DNA of 9,068 nt from Candidatus Woesearchaeota archaeon (GTDB lineage Archaea > Nanobdellota > Nanobdellia > Woesearchaeales > GW2011-AR9): positions 1 through 9,068 of the forward strand of contig JACPIL010000041.1 of NCBI GenBank assembly GCA_016188105.1, given 5' to 3'. Shown here one piece after another: positions 1 to 6,900 of the stretch. The notes under the pieces were generated by a model, which made no database searches, was not told the origin of the DNA, and worked only from the letters and a program-made list of their open reading frames with translations. The number at the start of each line of letters is the position of its first letter. The stretch's first letter is position 1. Both the position numbers and the translations under genes were made by a program.

Positions 1-187
1 ATACGATCGGCGGGTTCTTTTTACCATGGAAAGCATTACTGACTCTCTGATCGAAGGCACTTACGTAAATGATTTTTCTGATGTCGAGGGTTGCAATGAA
101 CAGTATTCTGTTAAGGGCAATGCTAATCCGGGAATGACTATAAACGCCATTGCGGAAATGGCTTTTGCGACTCGTCCTCAGCCGTAG
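1..187 (+). CDS. C-terminal end of an unidentified protein (partial)
   Basis: An open frame enters from the left edge (first full codon at base 2) and runs 61 codons to TAG at 185-187. The visible tail is polar and acidic, with short stretches such as ITDSLIEGTYVNDFSD and GMTINAIAEMAFATRPQP, one cysteine, and no membrane segment. I do not recognise the family. Codon use looks like normal coding sequence, and the frame ends 74 bases before the ABCE1 start on the same strand. An in-frame TAA follows four codons after the TAG (200-202), so the stop would move only slightly if TAG were read as sense. Upstream sequence is needed to name it. Confidence 0.6.
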   Translation, partial: YDRRVLFTMESITDSLIEGTYVNDFSDVEGCNEQYSVKGNANPGMTINAIAEMAFATRPQP

Positions 188-230
188 ATTTTGAATAAAT
201 AATTTCTTCATAAAATAATCAACCAAAAAG

Positions 231-240
231 AATATAAAAC
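231..240 (+). promoter_or_regulatory. Probable TATA box of the ABCE1 gene
   Basis: The sequence AATATAAAAC lies with its centre about 26 bases upstream of the ATG at 262, preceded by an A-rich stretch (223-230) that could serve as a BRE. No Shine-Dalgarno sequence lies between it and the ATG. In archaea transcription starts about 25-27 bases downstream of the TATA centre, so the transcript would begin at or next to the ATG, which is a leaderless mRNA. The same geometry recurs at two other genes here. Confidence 0.55.
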
Positions 241-261
241 AAACTCCAGATAAATGTTCTC

Positions 262-2031
262 ATGAGTACACGAAAAAGAATAGCAATAATTCATCGGGAC
301 AAGTGCCATCCGCAGGAATGCGGCAACTACCTTTGCGCTAAATTGTGCCCTGTCAATCGGGCTGGTGCTGATTGTATCTATCCCGGAGAGCCGGATAAAA
401 AAGCGCGCATAGATGAAATGCTCTGTACCGGCTGCGGTATCTGTCCGAATAGATGTCCTTTTGGAGCGATCGAGATTATTAATTTACCAACCACATTGAA
501 CAAGCCGCCTATCCATCGCTACGGAGAAAATATGTTTGAGTTGTATTCATTACCTTCGCCGATGTTTGCAAAAGTTACCGGCATTCTAGGGAAGAACGGT
601 ATCGGAAAATCGACGGCATTAAAAATCATGTCTAGCTTGATAAAACCAAATCTCGGTAATTGGGAAAAGCCGCCGGAATTCAAAGAGGTCATTTCTTATT
701 TCAAAGGAACAGAAACGCAAACTTTTTTGGAAAAACTCGGCAAGGGAGAGATTTCTTTATCATATAAACCGCAGCAGGTCGATCTGATCCCTAAACAATT
801 TTCTGGCAAAGTGAAGGCTTTACTTGCGAAAGCCGATCAAGGAAATAAACTGCGGGAGATAGTAGATAAATTGGATCTGATTAAAATTCTGGACAGCGAT
901 ATTTCAACCATCTCCGGAGGAGAATTACAACGAGTGGCAATTGCTGCTGCAGTATTGAAGAATGCAAATCTTTACTTATTTGACGAGCCAAGCTCTTATC
1001 TAGACATTAAGCAAAGGATCCATGTTTCAAAGTTTATTAAATCGCTTGCAATTCCAGAAGTTGCAACTTTAGTTATTGAACACGACTTGATTATTTTTGA
1101 TTACATGGCTGATCTAGTAAATATCATGTACGGAAATGAGGGCGGCTTCGGAATTGTTTCAGGAGTTAAAACTGCCAGAGAGGGCGTTAATGCATTTTTA
1201 GAGGGGTATCTGAAGGAAGAAAATGTACGTTTCCGCGATCATGCCATCAAATATGAAAAAGCGCAGGATGTGAAAGGTGCAAGCAAAGTGCAGCTTACTT
1301 CCTGGAGCAGGCTGCAAAAGCAATTAGGAAATTTTGTCCTCTCTTCCAATGAAGGGATGCTGTACAAAGGAGAAATTGTTGGTATTCTGGGAGAGAACGG
1401 TATCGGAAAAACTTCCTTTATCAAGATGTTAGCAGGTATGATCCAGCCAGATTCTGGAGATTTAGGAAATAAAGTAAAGGTTTCCTACAAGCCGCAGTAT
1501 CTAGAAACCCAATCAGAGGTTACCGTTTCAGAATTTTTGGAAAGAGCAATTGCAAAATACCAGCATCAACTAATTAAACCGTTGGACTTGGAAAAATTAT
1601 TTGCCCAAAAACTATCTGAGTTATCTGGAGGGCAATTACAGCGAGTAGCGATTGCGCATTGCTTGTCGCAAGATGCAGAGCTGTTCTTATTGGACGAACC
1701 TTCCGCTTACTTAGACGTTGAACAACGGTTATTAATCTCAAAAATTATCAAGAACATCGCCTGGGAACGTGATATTACTGTTTTAGTGGTAGATCATGAT
1801 TTGCTGTTCCTGGATTACATCTCTAATCGTTTAATTGTATTTTCTGGAATTCCGGCGCGGGATGGACATTTGCAGGGACCATTTGCGATGCAAGAAGGGA
1901 TGAATCTCTTTTTGAAAAACTTAGATATTACTATGAGACGGGATCTTGCTTCCCATCGGCCGAGAATAAATGATCCTGGATCAGTCAAAGACCGGGAACA
2001 GAAAGCAGAGAATAAATGGTATTATGGCTGA
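262..2031 (+). CDS. ABCE1/Rli1 ribosome-recycling ATPase
   Basis: This is a 589-residue ABCE1 (RNase L inhibitor) homologue, the iron-sulfur ABC ATPase that splits ribosomal subunits after termination together with archaeal Pelota or aRF1. Residues 1-75 form the double [4Fe-4S] domain, with cysteines at 15, 20, 25, 29, 55, 58, 61 and 65 (an extra one at 38). NBD1 has the Y-loop HRYG (85-88), Walker A GKNGIGKST (110-118), signature ISGGELQR (217-224), Walker B ending D241-E242, D-loop SSYLD (244-248) and switch His274. NBD2 has Walker A GENGIGKTS (377-385), signature LSGGQLQR (454-461), Walker B D478-E479, SAYLD (481-485) and His512. The C-terminus keeps the family pattern of MRRD, RPRIN and SVKDREQK. 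Length is normal. Small deviations are Lys in place of the usual Pro in the first P-loop and Gln for Glu in the second signature. The ATG at 262 fits the family N-terminus and the TATA spacing. It is cytosolic and apparently a single-gene unit. Confidence 0.97.
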   Translation: MSTRKRIAIIHRDKCHPQECGNYLCAKLCPVNRAGADCIYPGEPDKKARIDEMLCTGCGICPNRCPFGAIEIINLPTTLNKPPIHRYGENMFELYSLPSPMFAKVTGILGKNGIGKSTALKIMSSLIKPNLGNWEKPPEFKEVISYFKGTETQTFLEKLGKGEISLSYKPQQVDLIPKQFSGKVKALLAKADQGNKLREIVDKLDLIKILDSDISTISGGELQRVAIAAAVLKNANLYLFDEPSSYLDIKQRIHVSKFIKSLAIPEVATLVIEHDLIIFDYMADLVNIMYGNEGGFGIVSGVKTAREGVNAFLEGYLKEENVRFRDHAIKYEKAQDVKGASKVQLTSWSRLQKQLGNFVLSSNEGMLYKGEIVGILGENGIGKTSFIKMLAGMIQPDSGDLGNKVKVSYKPQYLETQSEVTVSEFLERAIAKYQHQLIKPLDLEKLFAQKLSELSGGQLQRVAIAHCLSQDAELFLLDEPSAYLDVEQRLLISKIIKNIAWERDITVLVVDHDLLFLDYISNRLIVFSGIPARDGHLQGPFAMQEGMNLFLKNLDITMRRDLASHRPRINDPGSVKDREQKAENKWYYG

Positions 2032-2054
2032 TTCTTTAGAGAGTATAAGGGAAT

Positions 2055-2096
2055 AAAAATTTAGATTAAAAAAAATAAAATAATAAGAAAAAAAAA
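2055..2096 (-). terminator. T-tract terminator for the lgt/cupredoxin unit
   Basis: Read on the minus strand, the bases directly after the cupredoxin stop codon contain runs of six, four, eight and five T separated by one to seven bases. Archaeal RNA polymerase terminates on such U-runs without needing a hairpin. On the plus strand the same stretch is A-rich, so it does not obviously serve the convergent ABCE1 gene, for which I see no clear terminator. Confidence 0.55.
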
Positions 2097-2477
2097 TTAA
2101 TTAACGGTTACGCTTCCCTGTGCGCTAGGATTCTTTAAGGAAGCATAGTACAATGTTCCTTGCTCGGTAAAAGTGTAGCGCGCTGTTGCGCCGGTAGGAA
2201 GATCCAATTCAACCGCGCAGCTTTCAAAGCTTACGGTGTGATCTTCTTCATCTAAGTTAACCCATTCAACTGTGTCTCCAGCTTTAAGTTGTAAATCTAT
2301 AGGCATAAATTGGCCATCTTTAACCACAACAGTGTAAGAATCACTTTGGGTGTAACTTGATTCAACAGCTTTTTCTGCGGAAGGTTGTTCCATCGCTTCA
2401 TAGCTTGCAAAAGCTAATCCTGCAGCCAAAACAACAATTCCAATTAATAGTAATCCAATACTTACTGATTTTTTCAT
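2097..2477 (-). CDS. Exported cupredoxin-fold protein lacking most type-1 copper ligands
   Basis: The product is 126 residues. Residues 1-24 are a signal peptide (Lys-Lys, hydrophobic 7-23, possible cleavage after AFA), with no lipobox cysteine. After a Ser/Glu-rich spacer (25-47) comes a small blue-copper-like beta sandwich (48-126): VVVKDGQFMP, LKAGDTVEWVN, then EDHTVSF with His80, and a last strand pair ending GSVTVN. In the family the end reads roughly Y-x-C-x-x-H-x-x-M-x-G. Here those ligand positions are Ala112, Lys115 and Ser118/Ala119, so only His80 of the usual set remains. The only cysteine is Cys87, elsewhere in the fold. The frame opens further upstream to 2549, but ATG 2477 is preferred because it starts the signal peptide and has GGAGGA (2481-2486) four bases upstream. 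It follows lgt by 16 bases, so the two are probably co-transcribed. The fold call is good; copper binding is doubtful. Confidence 0.82.
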   Translation of the reverse strand: MKKSVSIGLLLIGIVVLAAGLAFASYEAMEQPSAEKAVESSYTQSDSYTVVVKDGQFMPIDLQLKAGDTVEWVNLDEEDHTVSFESCAVELDLPTGATARYTFTEQGTLYYASLKNPSAQGSVTVN

Positions 2478-2480
2478 TGT

Positions 2481-2486
2481 TCCTCC
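2481..2486 (-). promoter_or_regulatory. Shine-Dalgarno site deciding the cupredoxin start
   Basis: GGAGGA on the minus strand lies four bases upstream of ATG 2477. It is the only strong ribosome-binding site I see before a gene start here, as expected for the second gene of an operon whose first gene is leaderless. It excludes the longer frame starting at 2549, which would overlap lgt. Confidence 0.75.
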
Positions 2487-2493
2487 AGATCTA

Positions 2494-3279
2494 TCACGAA
2501 GAAGTCTTTTTGAGTATCTTTTTCCAGTCTTCTTTATAAAATTTGCCAAACATAACTAAAGCAGCAATAACCATAATCAAGCTAAACCATTGGCCGAGGC
2601 TGAAACCTAAATATAGTGTATCTTCACGAAAAAAGTCCATCATTATTCTGCCTAGCCCTTCCCAGAAGACAAAATTCCAGAAAATAAATCCCGGCTTGAA
2701 TTCTTTCCAGAAGGTGAGAAAGAACAGCCAGCCAAATACAGCCATGCGTTGAAAAAATGAATAGATCATGTTAGGGTGCCGGCATTCTGAACCATAATCT
2801 GGGAAAACAACACACCATTTCCCTTCCCAAACTCTTCCAACTAATTCTCCATTGATAAAATTGGCAAGCCTTCCAAAAGCCAGAGCAAAGATAGTCGGAA
2901 CACTCATGACGTCGGCAATTTTCCAGAAAGGAAGTTTCTTTCTCTTGCAATAAAACCAGCAAGCGACAACGACACCTACAAAGCCGCCGTGAAAACTCAT
3001 CCCACCTTCCCAGATTTTTATTAAGTTAAGAGGATGGGAAAGGTAAATTTCAGGATTCCAGAAAACTAGGAATAATCTTGAACCGACCAGAACGCCGACC
3101 ATCAGAAAAAATACTAGATCCTAGATTTCATCTTTGGAAAGATGAATGAAACCTTTTTTACGCATATGCTGAAGCCAAAATACTGCAAGGAAAAAGCCGA
3201 GAACATACACTAAGCCATACCAGCGGATTTCGAATGGGCCGAGATGAAGTAAAGTTGGATCAAGATTGTGTGTCCACAT
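2494..3279 (-). CDS. lgt: Prolipoprotein diacylglyceryl transferase, interrupted by an in-frame TAG
   Basis: Lgt moves diacylglycerol from phosphatidylglycerol to the lipobox cysteine of prelipoproteins in the membrane. Read from ATG 3279 to TGA 2494-2496 the frame has 261 positions, a normal Lgt length. Seen in order: N-terminal FEIRWYGLVYVLGF (16-29, conserved WYG), GGMSFHGG (92-99), signature GRLANFINGELVGR (136-149), RHP (167-169), EGLGR (207-211) and FFRED (216-220), with several hydrophobic membrane segments. Position 53 is TAG (3121-3123), inside a stretch (LSKDEI-x-DLVFFL) that otherwise matches the family on both sides with no frame change. The piece after the stop is open from Met60 (3102) as 202 residues but would lack the first membrane helix and the WYG tyrosine. 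The tyrosine usually found four residues before Arg211 is Glu207. Family identity is certain; whether full-length protein is made is not. Lgt is bacterial in origin, so its presence beside ABCE1 implies transfer. Confidence 0.88.
3121..3123 (-). other. In-frame amber (TAG) codon 53 of lgt
   Basis: On the minus strand the codons read gat gaa atc TAG gat cta gta. Both flanks encode conserved Lgt sequence in the same frame. Homologues tend to carry a polar or aromatic residue here, so a one-base change from CAG, GAG, AAG, TGG or TAT would explain it. Alternatives are programmed readthrough or a sense meaning of UAG such as pyrrolysine. The sequence alone cannot decide between them. Confidence 0.9.
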
Positions 3280-3302
3280 ACTTTTAGGAATTGGGGGTTC
3301 TT

Positions 3303-3308
3303 CTTAAA
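3303..3308 (-). promoter_or_regulatory. Candidate TATA box of lgt
   Basis: On the minus strand TTTAAG is centred about 26 bases upstream of ATG 3279, with no Shine-Dalgarno sequence between. It is a weaker TATA match than the other two, but the spacing is the same as at ABCE1 and the HTH gene, implying a leaderless lgt transcript. Confidence 0.4.
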
Positions 3309-3323
3309 TGTTTTTAGAATTTG

Positions 3324-3337
3324 TTTAGACTTTAGAC
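3324..3337 (+). repeat. Tandem heptamer TTTAGAC x2
   Basis: Two exact adjacent copies of TTTAGAC (3324-3330 and 3331-3337), with a partial third TTTAGA at 3313-3318. They sit between the lgt TATA box and the first TACA element. This could be an operator or chance in AT-rich DNA. Confidence 0.4.
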
Positions 3338-3470
3338 TACATAATAATACTTAAAGATTACAGAATAGTAAATTAGAGCTTATCCACACTACATATTAGT
3401 AAAATAAGGCTACAAAGCAATAACCATTTAGCTACAAAAGCACAATAAATAGTTACAAAATAGTAAAAAT
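3337..3470 (+). promoter_or_regulatory. Array of six helically phased TACA-N4-ARTAA elements
   Basis: TACA cores start at 3338, 3359, 3390, 3411, 3433 and 3454, each preceded by C or T. The steps are 21, 31, 21, 22 and 21 bases, close to 2 or 3 turns of B-DNA, so all cores face the same side. Four copies fit TACA-N4-ARTAA exactly (3359, 3390, 3411, 3454). The copy at 3338 has one mismatch, and the copy at 3433 has a longer spacer before AATAA. The best pair, 3359 and 3454, share TTACA-x-AATAGTAAA. The last element abuts the TATA box of the HTH gene (centre about 20 bases on), and the first lies about 32 bases from the lgt TATA box. It is probably an operator array in a shared divergent control region. 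That the adjacent HTH protein binds it is inference. AT-rich background lowers certainty. Confidence 0.5.
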
Positions 3471-3478
3471 TATAAAGG
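3471..3478 (+). promoter_or_regulatory. Probable TATA box of the HTH/surface-protein operon
   Basis: TATAAAGG is centred about 26 bases before the TTG at 3500, the same spacing as at ABCE1. This places the predicted transcript start at the TTG and supports both the unusual start codon and leaderless translation. Confidence 0.5.
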
Positions 3479-3499
3479 AAAAAAGATTACTTTGCTTAT

Positions 3500-3979
3500 T
3501 TGGTAAAGCAGAAAGAGGAGATAGTAGAGATCATAGTACAATTAGTTGCCTCGCTCTCTGCTGAGGAAAAACAAAAAGTTCTGGAGCTTCTACTAGAAAA
3601 AAAAGAAGGATTACCAATTTCTATTTTCCGATCAAAATTGTCTGGATTAGAAGCGATTGTTGTTTATCTTAAAGATAATAAAGGAAAAAATATTGCAGAG
3701 ATTGGCAAGACGCTTAACCGACGAAAAAGCACTCTTTATACAACTTATCATAAGGCAAAAGAAAAATTTTCTGGGAAGCTGGATGCTTCTGACGAATCTT
3801 TCGTTGTTCCGCTAACGATCTTTTCTAACCGAAAATACGCAGTTCTGGAATCAATGGTCGCATATCTCAAAGATGAACAGAAATTATCTTTTGCGCAAAT
3901 TTCAATTTTATTGAATAAAAAATACAGCACGATTAGAACGGTGTACGTGCGATATCTGAAAAAGAATGGCAGCAAGTAA
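3500..3979 (+). CDS. Tandem helix-turn-helix-like protein, probable regulator
   Basis: This is a 159-residue soluble basic protein. Residues 1-36 are a charged amphipathic helix (EEIVEIIVQLVASLSAEEKQ). Two similar units follow at about 38-90 and 103-155, 65 residues apart. Each starts P-x-x-IF, then a L-E-x-x-V-x-Y-L-K-D helix, then an HTH-like pattern: IAEIGKTLNRRKSTLYTTYHKA in the first, FAQISILLNKKYSTIRTVYVRY in the second. This resembles sigma-region-4 or MerR/transposase-type HTHs; I do not recognise a named family. The frame opens after a stop at 3473-3475 and has no ATG before residue 119, so TTG 3500 is the only sensible start, supported by the TATA spacing. Its last 14 bases overlap the start of the giant surface-protein gene, implying co-transcription and coupled translation. 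The phased array directly upstream suggests self-regulation (inference). A DNA-binding role is likely but not proven. Confidence 0.72.
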   Translation: MVKQKEEIVEIIVQLVASLSAEEKQKVLELLLEKKEGLPISIFRSKLSGLEAIVVYLKDNKGKNIAEIGKTLNRRKSTLYTTYHKAKEKFSGKLDASDESFVVPLTIFSNRKYAVLESMVAYLKDEQKLSFAQISILLNKKYSTIRTVYVRYLKKNGSK

Positions 3980-6900
3980 AAAAAGAAGAAAAAGAATCAC
4001 GCCATGGTTTGTCTTAACGGTAGTTGCAATATCATTGATTCCGACTCTTTTGGTATTATTTGGTGAGGGGAATATTACTGGTGCGGTTATTTCTACTCTG
4101 CCGATTGAAGAGGTCAAAGAAATAAACCAATCCTTCAATGAAACCTTTATAGAAACAGAGATACCCACTACTTTACCAGAAGAACCAACAACTGAAAAAA
4201 ATACTTCTCCTGAAGAAGTTGCTGAAACAGAACCAGCAGTAGAAAATTCTGAAACCGAAAACAATCTCTTATTTCCGCAGGATTTGACTATTTTGAACAC
4301 GCCAACTATTTCCACGCTTTTCTTAAATACGACCAATGTAACTCTCAACCATACTGATGTGAACTTGAGCGCAGTAAATATCTCTTCAGATACGCTGAAG
4401 ATAATTTACAACTGGAAGAGAAATAATTCTCCTATTGCTGTTTTAATTATGCCCTTTGAAGCCACGAATGGGTCGACGGTAAACAACACTATTGATTTTT
4501 CTGGGTTGGGGAATAATGGGAATGAAACTGGCGGCAGCGGCACAAATTGGAGCGCAACTGCTGGCTATGATGGAAAAGGAGCGTATAGTTTTAATGGATT
4601 AAACAACAATAACTTTATTACGCTCGATGAAAACGGGTATTGGAAAAATCTTTGTATCAATGGCTGTACGTTTAGCGCCTGGGTTACCGTAGGAGAAAGA
4701 GAGACTGGACCAGAATTAATTTTATCAAGAGGAAACGGAGGTAGTCCCAGTACTTTTTTTGAATTTGACACCGGACGTACGGCCGGTCAAGGCGCTACTC
4801 TTGAAGTTAATTTCAATGGATCGATATCCGGTAATCCTTCGCCAAGATGCAGTGTCAGCACCACTGGAGGACTAGTGTTTAATAAAGGCGTTTCTTGGAA
4901 CCATATAGTCGGAGTGTATAATCTCAGCCACATTGCGATTTATATTAACGGAACACAAAAAACACTCTCTGCCTGCCCTATTTATGGTCTCAATGCAACC
5001 ATCTGGCAGAATAATTCTAGAGTGCTGATTGGAGCAAGGGATAACGCGGGGAGCACTTCCAACAATTTTAATGGAACGATCGATGAATTAATGGTATTCA
5101 ATCGCTCTCTTACCGAAGCGCAGATCAGAGCGCTCTGGCTAAATCAAACCAACATCATTGTCGCGCAGGAAACTGTCCGAGGAGAAAATTGGTCTGTCTT
5201 TGCCACGCCTCTAAACGGTACTTTCAATGGAACAGTAGCCAGATCAAATAACATTACCATTCTGAACGCTAAACCCACCCAGGCAACGCCATTACTGAAT
5301 ACAACCAATGTAAGTTCTAATAATACCCATGTTAATTTGACTGGGATCAATCTCTCCACGGCGGATATTGATAACGACGCTGTTAAAAATATTTACAACT
5401 GGCTGTTGAACGGGATATCCATTGCAGTATTGAATATGCCATTTGAAGGGGTTAATTCCACTTCCTACAATAATACCTGGGATTATTCGGGGTATGGAAA
5501 TAACGGCATCATAGAAAATGCTACTTGGAATGCAACTGGCGGATATGATGGAAAAGGCGCGTATGAATTTAACGGAAGCAACGGAATTTTTATCGGCTTT
5601 GCAGACACAGCTTCTTTGAATATCAATGGAAGTCTAACTCTCGCAGCCTGGATTAAGCCGCACCCAAGTTCTGCAACGCGGGAGATTATTTGGCACGGAT
5701 CTGGAGGAGTAGATTACACACTTCGTAGGTTTAGTACCGGTGAGTTGAGAGCTATAGTTAACAATATTTCTAATACTCAACTTGGAGTCACGTCTATCGG
5801 CAGTATTTTAGATGAGAGCTGGTTGCATGCCGCAGTAGTCTACAATTTAGATAATAATAACCTCAGCCTCTACATTAATGGTATAATGAATGCTTCGAAT
5901 GTTTCACAAGGGCATGGAAAACTGAGGGATTCGGGACGGTTTGAATTGGGAAACTTCTTTCCTACCCACACAACTCCTTTCAATGGAACTATCGACGAAG
6001 TGATGGTATTCAATAGATCGCTATCCTTGGAACAGATCCAAGCACTCTACAGAAATGAAACAGATACTATCGTCGCGCAAGAAACTGCGGTTGGAGAAAT
6101 CTGGAGTGTCGAAGTTACTCCGAATGACAACTTCGATGATGGGCAGGCCTTGATTTCAAATAATGTAACTATTTTGAATACCAAACCAACGCAGGCCACG
6201 CCATTGCTCAATACAACCAATGTAAGTTCTAACAATACCAACGTAAACTTGACAGCGATCAATCTTTCCACGGCAGATACTGATGGCGACAGCATCAGAA
6301 ATATCTATTCCTGGTTTATGGATGGAATTCCTATCGCCACGCTTCATATGCCCTTTGAACGAATCAATTCAACTTCCGACAATAACGCTTGGGATTATTC
6401 TGGATTTAATAGAAATGCTACTCCGGTAAATGCCAGCTGGAATGCTACTGGCGGATTTGACAGAAGAGGGGGGTACGACTTTAAAGGAACAAGTTATATC
6501 AACGTCACCAGCAGCAGCCAGGGCGCATTCACTCCAACCAGCAACTTCACTTTAGTGGTCTGGACCAAAAAAGAACAAAATCAAAACCAAACTGGATTTC
6601 GGGCAGTGGCAGCTACAGAACCATACGATCCCGCTGATAACTTCGGCATCTGGAGCAGCACGAATAGCTGGTATTTCCAAGTACATGGAGATGGAACGGA
6701 TACTGCGATTACATCCTCAGGAATTGCTTACGGAAATTGGATACATCTTGCTTTGGTTTTTGAATCTGGAACCACCACCCCAGTCAGATTTTACATTAAC
6801 GGAACCTTGGCATCAAGTTCGACCAATAACCCGGGAACTCTTACTTCCCGAGCATTGCATATCGGAGAATATGGCGACGGCAGTGGATTCTACAACGGCT

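Noticed and set aside
1239..1424. 61-codon antisense frame inside ABCE1, and other short shadow frames (2357-2539, 2543-2752, 2771-2962, 3748-3975)
   Set aside because: All are opposite or out of frame with well-supported genes and lack start signals or family motifs.
2097..2549. Longer 150-residue start for the cupredoxin gene
   Set aside because: The extra 24 residues overlap lgt, are highly basic and precede a clear signal peptide. The strong Shine-Dalgarno at 2481-2486 points to ATG 2477.
2494..3102. A 202-residue Lgt starting at Met60 as the natural gene
   Set aside because: No ribosome-binding site or promoter at 3102, and conserved Lgt N-terminal sequence continues upstream in the same frame to ATG 3279, broken only by the TAG.
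3380..3388. TTATCCACA, a perfect match to the bacterial DnaA box
   Set aside because: Archaea have no DnaA; there is one copy only, with no cdc6/orc1 gene, ORB element or box cluster nearby. Chance match in AT-rich DNA.
3337..3470. Reading the TACA array as a CRISPR or replication iteron array
   Set aside because: Units are short and degenerate, with no long identical repeats, no unique spacers of constant length, and no cas or rep gene. Helical phasing fits an operator array better.
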